From Chitinophagales bacterium (GTDB lineage Bacteria; Bacteroidota; Bacteroidia; Chitinophagales; Saprospiraceae): a stretch of DNA of 64,000 nt. The translations under genes and the position numbers were made by a program. The stretch is from positions 62,001 through 126,000 of the forward strand of contig JAFLBO010000011.1 of the NCBI GenBank assembly GCA_017303475.1, given 5' to 3'. Below, one piece after another: positions 25,215 to 35,200 of the stretch (within the stretch, counting starts at the first letter, position 1; every line of letters begins with the position of its first letter). The notes below the pieces were generated by a model, which worked only from the letters and a program-made list of their open reading frames with translations, made no database searches and was not told the origin of the DNA.

Positions 25215-25316
25215 AGATGTTTGAAGGGTTTGAAGAGTTTGAGGGGTTTGAGAGGTTTGAGGGGTTTGAGGGGTTTGAAGTACCGGCGGGTTTAGCCGCC
25301 GTTATTTGAGAGGTTT
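25215..25316. repeat. GGTTTGAG array with CGGCGGGTTTAGCCGCCG hairpin
   Basis: About seven GTTTGAG-type units (25219-25279), then GTACCGGCGGGTTTAGCCGCCG (25280-25301, a 6-bp GC stem with a 6-nt loop) and two more units. It lies in the predicted 5' leader of the dehydrogenase gene on the minus strand. On that strand it reads CGGCGGCTAAACCCGCCGG, the same orientation relative to the start codon as the two copies at 39286 and 39326. Confidence 0.88.
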
Positions 25317-25337
25317 GAATTGCCTCTTTTCGGGCTG

Positions 25338-25345
25338 CAAAGGTA
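25338..25345 (-). promoter_or_regulatory. -7 box of the dehydrogenase gene
   Basis: TACCTTTG on the minus strand, in the context CCCTACCTTTGCAGCCC. Predicted transcription start near 25331. No clear -33 box. Confidence 0.5.
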
Positions 25346-25432
25346 GGGCAGGGATTGTCAGGAATTGGTCTGGATTAGGGTGTTAGAAAGTATTAACAAG
25401 CGGGAATGAACTTTTGGTAAGTGGATTGGGTT

Positions 25433-25547
25433 TATCTTTGTGAAATGAAAAGTCGTTTAAGGGACATTTAATAGACATTTTATGGTCATTTGGGAGTTTT
25501 TTCGAATAAAACGGCCGCTAAATGACCTAAATGACTCCTAAATGACC
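25433..25547 (+). promoter_or_regulatory. Promoter and structured leader of tmRNA
   Basis: TATCTTTG (25433-25440), with TTTG at 25413-25416 upstream. Between the box and the mature tmRNA 5' end lie about 120 nt with repeated AAATGAC motifs and a 14-bp stem (25484-25497 with 25534-25547, one G.T pair, 36-nt loop). RNase P normally removes tmRNA leaders, so this part is expected to be precursor sequence. Confidence 0.5.
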
Positions 25548-25565
25548 TCTAAATAACTCAAAAAT

Positions 25566-25964
25566 GGGGCTGCTTTGGTATTGACGGGAAGGTGTAGTCG
25601 TTTCGTAAGCATGCAGGGGCATGGTTGGTTACCCCTTAAAAAATAACGACCGAAATGTAACTGGCGAACACCAGTACGCTATGGCTGCTTAATTCTAGCG
25701 AATTAGGACGCCTTTGTGCCGCGTGAGGGCCACGCTCAGCGTCCCCCTCTTAGCTTTCGACTTCCGATAGGAGCCGCCGCGCATCAAACTTTTTTCGGGA
25801 TAGTCTGGCGGGATGCTCTGACCGCCGGGCGAAACTTAGGAGATAAGGTGCAAATGTGTGGGTCACTGAACCAGTCTTGCGCTCGAAAACCCAAGCAGTG
25901 AATAAGCATGTAGAAGGCGTTGCGACGCTTTGTCCGGACGCGGGTTCGAGTCCCGCCAGCTCCA
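25566..25964 (+). ncRNA. ssrA: Transfer-messenger RNA (tmRNA)
   Basis: About 399 nt. The ends form a tRNA-like acceptor stem: GGGGCTG (25566-25572) pairs with CAGCTCC (25957-25963), followed by discriminator A. The T arm is GCGGGTTCGAGTCCCGC (25940-25956). The tag reading frame is at 25663-25692: GGC GAA CAC CAG TAC GCT ATG GCT GCT TAA, giving the degradation tag GEHQYAMAA, of the G-E-x-x-Y-A-x-A-A type known in Bacteroidota. Sequence upstream of the resume codon (AAATGTAACT) also fits. CCA is not encoded at the expected place (ACAACCA follows) and is probably added after processing. tmRNA with SmpB rescues stalled ribosomes. A strong terminator follows 9 bp later. Confidence 0.96.
25663..25692 (+). 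other. tmRNA proteolysis-tag reading frame
   Basis: Ten codons including TAA inside ssrA, encoding GEHQYAMAA. The C-terminal A-M-A-A replaces the more common A-L-A-A and should still be recognised by ClpXP-type proteases. Confidence 0.93.
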
Positions 25965-25972
25965 CAACCAAA

Positions 25973-26010
25973 AGCCCAATTGCTTAACCATCAAGCAACT
26001 GGGCTTTTTT
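25973..26010 (+). terminator. Intrinsic terminator of tmRNA
   Basis: Stem AGCCCAATTGCTT / AAGCAACTGGGCT (25973-25985 and 25993-26005, one mismatch) with a 7-nt loop, followed by TTTTTT (26005-26010). Classic rho-independent form, 9 bp after the tmRNA end. Confidence 0.9.
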
Positions 26011-26028
26011 CTGCTCCAAAACCATACC

Positions 26029-26445
26029 TTAACCCTCATCCACCGAATCATACACCACTACCTTGCTCCACAGGTGGCGGTAGTTTTGCACAAATGCCAG
26101 ATGCACCGGGTCTACCTGATAGGCATCCTGCCCTGCACGATCCTTGAAAATATTGAGCCAGGAAATGGCATAGCTTCCGTCTATGACCTCGCGACTGGTG
26201 CCGGCGGGCACACCAATATGCCAACTTTGGATATGCTCGATTTGGGTCAAGGTTTTTAACCCTTCTACTAGTTTATCCCGATCGGCCTTGCTTTCCGGAT
26301 TGTTTAGCCAAAAATAGACCTGATGAACGAAGATATTTTTCATTTTTTTAGGTTTTGACGCCACATCCTGAACAGAGGTTATGGGCAAAGTGGCAGCCGT
26401 TGCAGCTGCGAATTTCACAAAATTGCGACGAGTTGTTTTTTTCAT
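26029..26445 (-). CDS. Exported Dabb-domain (stress-responsive A/B barrel) protein
   Basis: 138 residues. The N-terminus MKKTTRRNFVKFAAATAATLPITSV has a twin-arginine motif and a short hydrophobic stretch, so export by the Tat path or membrane anchoring is likely. The rest is a Dabb domain: NIFVHQVYFWLNNPESKADRDKLVEGLKTLTQIEHIQSWHIGVPA, with the typical central H-x-V and the late FKDRAGQDAYQVDPVHLAFV. These small alpha+beta barrels form dimers; most have no known substrate. It stands alone between tmRNA and a giant secreted protein gene. Confidence 0.85.
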   Translation of the reverse strand: MKKTTRRNFVKFAAATAATLPITSVQDVASKPKKMKNIFVHQVYFWLNNPESKADRDKLVEGLKTLTQIEHIQSWHIGVPAGTSREVIDGSYAISWLNIFKDRAGQDAYQVDPVHLAFVQNYRHLWSKVVVYDSVDEG

Positions 26446-26522
26446 TCGTAAAACTACAAGCCTACCGGATTTTGTACAAGCCTTGCCAACATTGTCCTCA
26501 TTCCTGGAAGTACAACAACCTT

Positions 26523-29500
26523 TTACCTCACCAGGGTCACATTTCCCGTAAACGTTTCAGTAATGCCATCAACAAAGGTTACTTCTGCTACCCAAACAAA
26601 CACTCCCGGGTTCATAGGCTGCCCTTTGTAGGTTCCATCCCAACCCGATTGGTTGTTATTTGGCTGGAATTTTTCCAATCCATACAGTTGATTGCCCCAA
26701 CGGTCAAATACTCTGAACGACTTTATTTCTTTCACCATTCCAGGCCTGCTGAACACACTTAACCAATCATTTTCGCCATCCTCATTTGGGGAAAACACAT
26801 TTGGAATGAACACATACTTGCTTCTATTAACCAGGATATTTACCTGATCCCGACCAGTACAGCCATTGAGTGCGGTTACTTCAACAGCGTAAGACGTGGA
26901 CACAAAAGGCGCTACAATCTGTTCCAGGCAATTCATGCACTCCGGATCGTTGGAGGGCGGCGTCCAGGCAACAGATAAAATACTATCCAGTGGAATGTTC
27001 ACAATAGCCTGAAGTTCAATGGAATCCCCCAGTTCAATGGTAAGATCGTCGCCCAGATCAACCGTAACAGGCAGGGCTGCATTAACCAGAATGATCTCCG
27101 TTTGCTCACAGCCATTGGCATCCATGGTTGTTATCTGGTATGTACCTGCATCCAGATTGCTGAAAGTGTTGCCAGGCTGGAAACCTTGCTGATTCAAGGC
27201 AAATAGATACGGCTCCGTCCCACCCTGAACATTCACCTGAATTGCACCGTTTTCCTGGCCAAAACAGGTTAAATTATTCACTGCAAAGGAAAACTGCAGG
27301 GTATCCGGGGCTTCCAGTTGCCAGCTCCCGATGGCGGTACAACCACCGTTAAGGTCTGTTACAGTAACGGCATAATTGCCTGCACTCAGGTTGTTCAAGG
27401 CATGGGTGGTAGCTCCGTTAGACCATTCAACAGCCACACTCCCCGTTCCTGTGATGCTCAAGGCCAGACTTCCGTCGGTATTTCCGGCACAACTCACCCC
27501 AAAACCATTGTAATCCGATATGGCTTGCACCGCAATGGTTGGCAGGGTAAGCGTAAGTTGGGTAATTACCACACTATCACAGCCAAATTGGTTGCTGAGC
27601 TGCTGCGCAAATACACCCGCCTGAGCAGGATCGCAGGTAAAGCCCTGGATTTGGGTAGTATCGGAGGGTTGTAAGGTAATGCTGCTGATTACCAAACTAT
27701 CGCAGCCAAATTGATTGCTTAGTTGCTGGGTAAACACACCCGCCTGAGCAGGATCGCAGGTAAAGCCCTGGATTTGGGTAGTATCGGTGGGTTGTAAGGT
27801 AATGGTGCTTATTACCACACTATCGCAGCCAAATTGATTGCTCAGTTGCTGGGTAAACACACCCGCCTGAGCAGGATCGCAGGTAAAGCCCTGGATTTGG
27901 GTCGTATCGGTGGGTTGTAAGGTAATGCTGCTGATTACCACACTGTCGCAGCCAAATTGGTTGCTCAATTGCTGCGTAAACACACCCGCCTGCGCAGGAT
28001 CGCAGGTAAAGCCCTGGATTTGTGTCGTATCGGTGGGTTGTAAGGTAATGCTGCTGATTACCACACTATCGCAGCCAAATTGATTGCTAAAAGTCTGCGT
28101 AAACACGCCCGCCTGCGCTGGGTCGCAGGTGAATTGCTGTATCTCTACTGTATCCACACTCAATACCGTCAGAGTGGTCACCAGAATACTGTCGCAACCT
28201 TGAACCGACGTCAGGGTATCTATATAAACCCCGGGTGATGTTTGAAAAGCGCCACCCAGGAAAATGGTATTTCCTGCACAAATCTGGGCTGTTTGGGGAT
28301 GCTGCAATGCCGACACCTGAAACGACCAGCATACCGGCGCCGAAGCCCCGCAGGAGTCGCGTGCCAACAAACATATCTGTCCGGAAATGCCGGTATCCGG
28401 CCATACAACCAGAATAGAATCCTGACTTACGGGGAAAAGAGAAATCCCTCCGGTACTTGTCCATTCATAACTCGCTGGCGCAGCGCCCGTGGCCACATAC
28501 CATTCAGAAGTTCCTGCACAGGGAGTTAGATTGCCCGATAATACCGGGGTTTGCGGGGCGCCAGTTTCTTGAATTACCGTTACACATGCAGTATCCCGAC
28601 AAAAAACAGAATCCCTTCCGTGTGTCAAAACAAGGCAATAAACCCCGGGTAATTTCACTTTTACACTTGCCAGTGTATCCGGTCCTACAATGCCGGGGCC
28701 AGTCCAGAGGTAACGTGTAATACCTCCTGCTGCCAGATTCAGGTTTGAACCGCTGCCGTTCAAAGTGATCACTGTATCCGCTCCACAACCCAGGGTATCC
28801 GGCGGGGCTATGTTTGCATTAGGCAACATAATAGCCAAATCGAGAAGAATAACACTGTCGCAACCGGCTGTATTGGTACAGATGCGGGAATACTGGCCAC
28901 TGGTTGTCACCACTGTATCGCAGAGTGTCCAGGACGCCGGTCCGCAGAGCGAAACCTTGATTTTGGAAGTATCCCGGGGCGACAGGTGCACAAAACAGTT
29001 CACAATACTATCGCAGCCAGATCCGTTGTTAAATTGCACTTCGTAAATGCCCGGGGCGTTGTACACCTGCCCGGCGCATGTTACTGTGCCACCTTCACAC
29101 AGGTTGACATGTTCTTCAGTAACGCCACCACGCACCAGCACATTCATACATTTTTGAGGCGCTCCGGGACAAGCAACATTCTGGGCGCAAACTTGAGCTG
29201 GTCCGGGCTGCGTCCATTCTACCGTTATTACATTACCAACGGGATTACCTAAAATAGTGCCTGCCCCAGGAGGGTTAATGGTCCAGGAAGACGCACCCCA
29301 TGGTGTACTGTAAGTAACCATGGGATCCGTTGGAATACAAATGTTCGGGCTTCCTACCACGTTAATGCTCGGATCGGAGCCATTGATTGCGTATTCACAA
29401 AGTGCGCCGGCAATGCCATCAATACACAGATAATATACCTGACCTGGCACCAGTTGGGAGGTAATTAGAGGCACGGGAGTACCTGGCAGTACTGCCGTAC

Positions 29501-29867
29501 AGGAGGCAATGGTTTGAAAATTCACACAATCGGTGGTGGATAAAATACCCACTTGTATGCCTGTTCCTGAGGTGCACCCAAAGGCCGTGAAATTAAACAG
29601 GACAAAGTTGGAAGTTGCCGTAAAAGCAAACCAGTGATTGTTGTCGATATCTGTACACCAAACGGACGGAATAGATTGTGGCAAATCCGGGGTAGTGCCG
29701 CCGTAATAACAATTTAAGGATTGTTGACTGGGTAAAATACAAGCATCCTGAGCATTAATGGCAGGCACCGGCACGGTACATGGAGTGGTGTTACACTGGG
29801 CTTGTAAATCGGAGGGATACTGGAAAACTGCTGCAAGGCAGGTGAGGAGAATGATTAAAAAACGCAT
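26523..29867 (-). CDS. Giant secreted protein with 41-residue repeats and type B T9SS signal
   Basis: 1,114 residues from the ATG at 29867 (MRFLIILLTCLAAVFQYPSDLQAQ, signal peptide). The frame upstream of this Met has no signal sequence and is rejected. After a first domain with many paired Cys and PKD/Ig-like modules come five near-identical 41-residue repeats (FTCDPAQAGVFTQQLSNQFGCDS...), each with two Cys; then one SprB-type repeat pair (C-x-GxxDGSLALSITG, NLTCFGQENGAIQVNVQGGTEPY) and the CHU_C/gliding-motility C-terminal domain (YVFIPNVFSPNEDGENDWLSVF ... RWGNQLY ... PGVFVWVAEV), the type B T9SS sorting signal. Likely a cell-surface adhesin. Confidence 0.92.
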   Translation of the reverse strand: MRFLIILLTCLAAVFQYPSDLQAQCNTTPCTVPVPAINAQDACILPSQQSLNCYYGGTTPDLPQSIPSVWCTDIDNNHWFAFTATSNFVLFNFTAFGCTSGTGIQVGILSTTDCVNFQTIASCTAVLPGTPVPLITSQLVPGQVYYLCIDGIAGALCEYAINGSDPSINVVGSPNICIPTDPMVTYSTPWGASSWTINPPGAGTILGNPVGNVITVEWTQPGPAQVCAQNVACPGAPQKCMNVLVRGGVTEEHVNLCEGGTVTCAGQVYNAPGIYEVQFNNGSGCDSIVNCFVHLSPRDTSKIKVSLCGPASWTLCDTVVTTSGQYSRICTNTAGCDSVILLDLAIMLPNANIAPPDTLGCGADTVITLNGSGSNLNLAAGGITRYLWTGPGIVGPDTLASVKVKLPGVYCLVLTHGRDSVFCRDTACVTVIQETGAPQTPVLSGNLTPCAGTSEWYVATGAAPASYEWTSTGGISLFPVSQDSILVVWPDTGISGQICLLARDSCGASAPVCWSFQVSALQHPQTAQICAGNTIFLGGAFQTSPGVYIDTLTSVQGCDSILVTTLTVLSVDTVEIQQFTCDPAQAGVFTQTFSNQFGCDSVVISSITLQPTDTTQIQGFTCDPAQAGVFTQQLSNQFGCDSVVISSITLQPTDTTQIQGFTCDPAQAGVFTQQLSNQFGCDSVVISTITLQPTDTTQIQGFTCDPAQAGVFTQQLSNQFGCDSLVISSITLQPSDTTQIQGFTCDPAQAGVFAQQLSNQFGCDSVVITQLTLTLPTIAVQAISDYNGFGVSCAGNTDGSLALSITGTGSVAVEWSNGATTHALNNLSAGNYAVTVTDLNGGCTAIGSWQLEAPDTLQFSFAVNNLTCFGQENGAIQVNVQGGTEPYLFALNQQGFQPGNTFSNLDAGTYQITTMDANGCEQTEIILVNAALPVTVDLGDDLTIELGDSIELQAIVNIPLDSILSVAWTPPSNDPECMNCLEQIVAPFVSTSYAVEVTALNGCTGRDQVNILVNRSKYVFIPNVFSPNEDGENDWLSVFSRPGMVKEIKSFRVFDRWGNQLYGLEKFQPNNNQSGWDGTYKGQPMNPGVFVWVAEVTFVDGITETFTGNVTLVR
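27564..28155 (-). repeat. Five tandem 123-bp coding repeats
   Basis: Five in-frame units of 123 bp (41 residues) inside the giant T9SS gene. Units differ at few positions, mostly silent, with the outermost two most diverged. High DNA identity points to recent amplification or gene conversion and makes copy-number change likely. Confidence 0.9.
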
Positions 29868-30032
29868 CTTTAATAAGTAGTTATTGGTTGGTGTAGTGCG
29901 ACAAAAAGCGGGCCGACAAAGTCGAATTGCAATATTCTGGCATTTGCACACTGTATTCTTAACATACTGCCACCGCCCTATTACCGAACCAATGCTTTTT
30001 TGCACTTTTGCCACTACAACCACTACCCACGT

Positions 30033-30743
30033 ATGCCGATTCAGGATTTTGACAGCCCACCTTCTGTATTGTTTGTTGAAGACGAACCCAAATTGGGCGC
30101 CAGCGTCAGGAAAGAACTTATGGAGCATGGCTATGAGGTAGACCTGGCATTTGATGGCAGTATTGGTGAACGTTTGTTCAAAAGCAAAAGCTATGATATT
30201 GTGCTGTTAGACATCAATCTGCCACATATCAATGGACTGGAATTGTGTAAACGTATTCGGGAATCCAACCAGGATGTACCCATTTTAATGTTGACCGCAC
30301 TAGGCGAATTGGACGATAAAATGGAAGCATTTGCCTCCGGAGCAGACGATTTTTTGGTAAAACCATTTCATCTGCGGGAGTTGTTGGCCCGTCTGAAGGT
30401 ATTCCTCAAACGTCGGCAACTCAACAACGCATTTGAAGAAAAAATCACTGTCGCCGATCTGGAAATTGAATTTTCCACTAAAAATGTTTCCCGGGCTGGC
30501 AAACCTATCAACCTGACGGCAAAGGAATTTTCCTTGCTGGCACTGCTGATCCGTTCCCGCGGCCGGGTGCTTTCCAAAAATGAAATAGCGGAAAAAGTAT
30601 GGGATACCGACCTGGATTCCACAACGAGTATGAACACCATTGAGGTGTATATCAGCTTCCTGCGCAATAAAATTGACAAAGAATTTGAGCAAAAACTGAT
30701 CCATACCAAACCCGGGTTCGGGTATTTCCTCAAGCCTCTGTGA
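30033..30743 (+). CDS. OmpR-family response regulator
   Basis: 236 residues from the ATG at 30033 (MPIQDFDSPPSVLFVEDE). The receiver domain shows E16-D17, phosphoacceptor D60 (YDIVLLDINLPHINGLELC) and Lys in FLVKPFHLRELLARL; the C-terminal winged helix has INLTAKEFSLLALLIRSRGRVLSKNEIAEKVW and ISFLRNKIDKEFEQKLIHTKPGFGYFLK. It sits 1 bp before its partner kinase. OmpR-type regulators bind direct repeats spaced one helical turn; such repeats occur at 32123-32164, in front of the next giant T9SS gene. A promoter-like CACTTTTG is at 30003-30010. Confidence 0.94.
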   Translation: MPIQDFDSPPSVLFVEDEPKLGASVRKELMEHGYEVDLAFDGSIGERLFKSKSYDIVLLDINLPHINGLELCKRIRESNQDVPILMLTALGELDDKMEAFASGADDFLVKPFHLRELLARLKVFLKRRQLNNAFEEKITVADLEIEFSTKNVSRAGKPINLTAKEFSLLALLIRSRGRVLSKNEIAEKVWDTDLDSTTSMNTIEVYISFLRNKIDKEFEQKLIHTKPGFGYFLKPL

Positions 30744-30744
30744 T

Positions 30745-32127
30745 ATGAATTTGCGCGTAAGATTTGCTTTCTGGTTTGCTGTTTTTGTGGCTATCATCTT
30801 ATCGGTAGCCTGCACCATTATTTATATGGAATCTGCTGATTTCCGTCAGGAAGAATTTTTCAAGCGACTGGAGCAAAAAGCGCAAACCACTCATCGGTTC
30901 TGGTTTGACGTAAAGGAAATTGATTCCACCCTGTTGAAGATTATTGACCGGAACGACATGACAACGCTGTATCAGGAGCAGGTGCTGATGTTTGGGCCAG
31001 ATAACCGATTGATATACAGCAGTATTGATGACGACAGTGTGAGATATGACCTGGCCTTCCTGGCACGGGTACAGCAGGAGAAGGAAGTGAATTACAGTGA
31101 TGATCAGACCCAAATGGAGCATGTTGGTCTGGTGATGAGCAAAGGAGGTCAGGACTATGTATTGCTGGCATCTGCGTACGATTTGTACGGATTTAGAAAG
31201 TTATCCAACCTCTTTCAAATCCTCATTTTCACCTGGATAACCGGGCTGGGGTTAACCATTTTGCTGGCTTATTTGTATGTGCGCAATATTGTGGGGCAGC
31301 CGCTGGCAGATTTGATTTCACAAATAGCCGGTATTGGAGAAAATGATCTGACCAAACGGATTAAGGTACCTGACAATCAGAACGAGTTGACCATTCTGGC
31401 GCAGGATTTCAACAGTTTACTGGAACGGCTGGAGAAAGCTTTCAATGCACAACGGAGTTTTGTGCAATATGCATCCCATGAGCTGCGCACCCCTTTGGCG
31501 AATATGCTTTCTGAAACGGAACATGCGCTTTCTATGGAACGCGACGCCACGTTTTACCAAAAAACCCTGCATTCGCTGAGGGAGGAGCAAAGCAGGCTGG
31601 TAGAAATGACCAATGCCTTGTTATTATTGTCCAGATATCAACATGTGAGGGTGGATCAAAATCAGCCCGCATTGCGCATTGATGAGGTGCTGTACCAAAC
31701 CATAGAAGAGGTAAAAGCCTCTAATCCAGACCACAGAATCAGTTTGGGTTTCGTTGATTTTCCGGCCAATGAAAATGCCCTGATGGTGCGTGGCATTGAG
31801 CCATTATTGCGTACCGCATTCCGCAATTTACTGGAAAATGCCTGCCGCTACGGGCAGGATCATCAGGCTCAACTGCAGATCACATACACTGAGCCCACAC
31901 TGGAAATATGGTTTGATAATGCGGGGCGCACGCTTTCAGAACAGGAACAATTGCTCTTATTCACGCCGTTTTTCCGTGGTGAAAATGCCACCGGAAAACG
32001 AGGTTTTGGTCTGGGAATAGTCATTGCCCAGCGTATTCTGGCGCTACATGGCGCCATTTTAGCCTACCAGATTCCGCGCACCGACACCAACCGGTTTGTC
32101 GCAAAATTTACACAAAACCGCATTTAA
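30745..32127 (+). CDS. Sensor histidine kinase with HAMP domain
   Basis: 460 residues. First transmembrane helix at about 7-28, a 125-residue periplasmic sensing region, second helix at about 157-180, then a HAMP linker and the HisKA domain with phospho-accepting H245 (FVQYASHELRTPLANM). The HATPase domain shows the N-box FRNLLENACRYG and the G-box GKRGFGLGIVIAQRILALHG. The stop TGA of the regulator and the ATG here are separated by 1 bp, so they are co-transcribed. The stop codon overlaps the first of four direct repeats thought to bind the partner regulator. Signal unknown. Confidence 0.94.
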   Translation: MNLRVRFAFWFAVFVAIILSVACTIIYMESADFRQEEFFKRLEQKAQTTHRFWFDVKEIDSTLLKIIDRNDMTTLYQEQVLMFGPDNRLIYSSIDDDSVRYDLAFLARVQQEKEVNYSDDQTQMEHVGLVMSKGGQDYVLLASAYDLYGFRKLSNLFQILIFTWITGLGLTILLAYLYVRNIVGQPLADLISQIAGIGENDLTKRIKVPDNQNELTILAQDFNSLLERLEKAFNAQRSFVQYASHELRTPLANMLSETEHALSMERDATFYQKTLHSLREEQSRLVEMTNALLLLSRYQHVRVDQNQPALRIDEVLYQTIEEVKASNPDHRISLGFVDFPANENALMVRGIEPLLRTAFRNLLENACRYGQDHQAQLQITYTEPTLEIWFDNAGRTLSEQEQLLLFTPFFRGENATGKRGFGLGIVIAQRILALHGAILAYQIPRTDTNRFVAKFTQNRI

Positions 32128-32180
32128 GGTAGTTTTAAGGTCAGACTTAAGCCCATTTTAAGGTGAGGGCCGTCCCTTTG
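32123..32180 (+). promoter_or_regulatory. Phased TTTAAGGT repeats and promoter of the giant adhesin gene
   Basis: TTTAAGGT at 32123, 32134 and 32157 and a degenerate copy (CTTAAGCC) at 32146: starts spaced 11, 12 and 11 bp, about one DNA turn. Nine bp later is TCCCTTTG (32173-32180), a one-mismatch -7 box without a -33 box, as expected for an activated promoter. The repeats cover the -33 zone. Transcription would start near 32187, 97 bp before the ATG at 32284. Confidence 0.55.
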
Positions 32181-32283
32181 CAGTGAATTTGCCTGCTGCA
32201 TGGCTTACAATCCATGCTCTTAATCCTTCCGTCAACTTGTATGATTGGCATTGATTTTTTCATCCATCATTTTTTCTATTCCC

Positions 32284-35200
32284 ATGATTCGGTTTTTGTT
32301 CACCGTTCTTTTAATCCTGTTTTACCTTGTCACAGGATCCACTTCTGAGTTGGCTATTCCAAGCCAGGCGCCTATTACTATCCATACTGATTCACTTCAA
32401 CACATTGACTGTCAGCACAATACCGGGTATATAGCTGTCAGCGCAACTGGTGGCGCCCCGGGGTATACCTACATTTGGGACGATGGCGCCACGGGGCCGG
32501 TCAGGGCCGGGCTGAGTATCGGCTCCTATCATGTTGAGGTAAAAGATCAGGAAGGTAACATTAGCACCAAGACGATTGAGGTGCTACAAAACCTTTCCAT
32601 GCCTTCTGCCATTGCCGGCACAGATATCAATGTAAACTGCTCCAATGCTCAGCTTTCTTTGGACGGGAGTGGTTCAACAGGGCCTGAATTCCAATATATG
32701 TGGACGGCATCGGGCGGCGGGCGGATTCAATCCGGAGCACAAACCCTCAACCCGGTGATTGATCAGGCCGGCACTTTTACCCTGACCGTTACCAACATTG
32801 ATAATGGATGTACGGCTACTGACCAAATGCAGGTGATTGCAGCACATGTGGCCCCCACTGCACAGGCCACAGGCGGTGTATTGAACTGTACCTCCCCTAC
32901 CCTCATGTTGCAGGTAACCTATACCAAAACCAACACCCGTTTTGGATGGCAGGGGCCAGGTGGGTTTCAATCCAACCTGGAAAAGCCGGTCGTTTCTGCT
33001 TCCGGCAACTACCTTTTTACCGTAACAGATACCCTTACAGGCTGCTTGGCCAAATCTACAGCCGTTGTCAGCGCCAATTTCACATCACCTTCCGCCGATG
33101 CTGCCGTGAGTGGTACCATTACCTGCGATCAACCTTCAGTGCAGTTGCTCGGCACCAGCAATACTCAGGGCGCTACATTCCAATGGACCGGCCCCAATGG
33201 ATTTACCTCACAGCTTCAGTCGCCTTGGACCAATATTGCCGGCGCCTATAGTCTTGTTGTAAAAAATCCTGCCAATGGCTGCACTGCCACTGATATGGTG
33301 ACAGTAGCCAGTAATACCACCGCTCCGATTCCGACAGCCGCAGTGTCTGGTGTGTTAAGTTGTTCCATCCAAATAGTGCAACTCATAGGCAGTAGCAATA
33401 CTCCAGGCGTTACCTACTCCTGGATTGGACCCAACAATTTTATCGCTACCAATCCCGTGGTGGGTGTTAGCGCTTCAGGCGTTTATTTCCTGACTATTAA
33501 AAATCCAACCAATGGCTGTACGGGCAGCACTTCCGTTACCGTAACAGATAACTATGCCCAGCCTAATGTTTCAGCCATGGGCGGGGTTAAAACCTGCGCC
33601 AGTCCAACCGTTACGCTGATTGGTCAGTCAACCACCCCTGGGGCTACGTATATTTGGACGGGCCCAAATGGTTATATTTCCACACTGCAAAATCCGGTGG
33701 TTAGCGCAGTAGGTAATTATACCTTGAAGGTTACTCATCCGCAGAGCGGATGCACGGCAGTGGCCAATGCTTCTGTTTCTCAAAACAATACTCCGCCTAG
33801 TGTTTGGTGTACCAGCACCCTGATTACCTGCACCAATCCCAATGCCAAGATCACTACTAATTCTTCTCCTCAGGGATTGCAATACCAATGGAGCGGACCA
33901 GATAACTTCAGTTCAACGCAACAAAACCCTAACGTGCCGTTGCCGGGTTATTATTATGTAACAGCTACCAACCCGGGCAATGGTTGCACCAATACCACCA
34001 GCGTTTATATAGATGCTAACAATACCCCTCCATTTGCTTATTCCGGGGAAGAACGCTCACTGAACTGTTTTCAAACCTCTGTATTGATTAATGCATCTTT
34101 TTCATCCTCCGGCCCAAATTATACTTACCAGTGGACTACCTGGGATGGGCATATCGTTTCAGGTGCAACCACGCTTTACCCAAGGGTGGATCTGGAAGGA
34201 ACCTATACCTTAACCGTCACCAATACCCAAAATGGCTGTAAAGATGTAGACAGCGTAATGGTGGTACAACGCGCCCCGGTGCAGACCACCGTGACCCAAA
34301 TACAACCGGTACATTGCAGTGGTGGCGCCGACGGAATTTTGAAAGCCAACGGTAGCGGAGGATCACTGGTTTACAACTACCAATGGTCTAATGGCGCCTT
34401 GACCGCGACCAACAGTGGATTGATGGCCGGAACCTATACCGTAACTGTTATGGATTCCGAGGGCTGTTCAGCCACCAAATCTGTTGCTTTGCAGGAATTG
34501 GTATTTACAGCCACCGTGAATGTTACGCATCAAACCGTACCCGGACTAAATAACGGCACTGCTTCCATTTCTGGAATTGGCGGTACTTCTCCTTACACGG
34601 TAAAATGGAGTACAGGAGCCACAGCCTTTACTATTGGAAGTCTTTCACCAGGCGCTTACACTGTAACCCTTACCGATAGCAAGGGCTGTACCGTGGTAAA
34701 AACGGCCAATATCAATGCTGCCAACTGTATTTTGACAGGAACAGTTACCGGAACGAGTGTAAGCTGCGCAGGACTTTCCAACGGAAGCGCCTCTGTTCAG
34801 CTAAGCAGCGCTTCCAACCCGATTACCTATGCCTGGTCCAGTGGCGCCAGTACCCAGACTGCCAATGGACTTAGTGCCGGATCCTACTCGGTAACCGCAA
34901 CAGATGGCACAGGTTGCAAGGTTATTCTGCAGGTTACCATTGGCAGTCCGCAGGCTTTAACTGCTACCATTGCATCACAGTCTAACGTTTTGTGTGCAGA
35001 ATCTGCCAATGGATCCATTTCTCTCGGCGTAAGTGGCGGCGTTCAGCCATACCAGTATACCTGGTCGAATGGTGCTCAGGGTTCTTCCGTGTACAATCTT
35101 GCAGCCGGGCCTTATCAGGCAACCGTGTCTGATGGAAATGGTTGTAGCAAAACTATTGCTGCCCAAATTAGCAGCCCGGCGGCTATAGTGGCGTCTGTAT

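Noticed and set aside
25750..25971. A 73-codon minus-strand frame over the tmRNA
   Set aside because: It is the antisense of the tRNA-like end of ssrA; the AGLEPA-type peptide is a known artefact of RNA-gene translation.
27564..28155. CRISPR-like array
   Set aside because: The 123-bp repeats are in frame, contiguous without spacers, and code for part of a secreted protein.
29868..30128. N-terminal extension of the type B T9SS protein
   Set aside because: The signal peptide begins at the ATG at 29867; the extension overlaps the divergent regulator gene and its control region.
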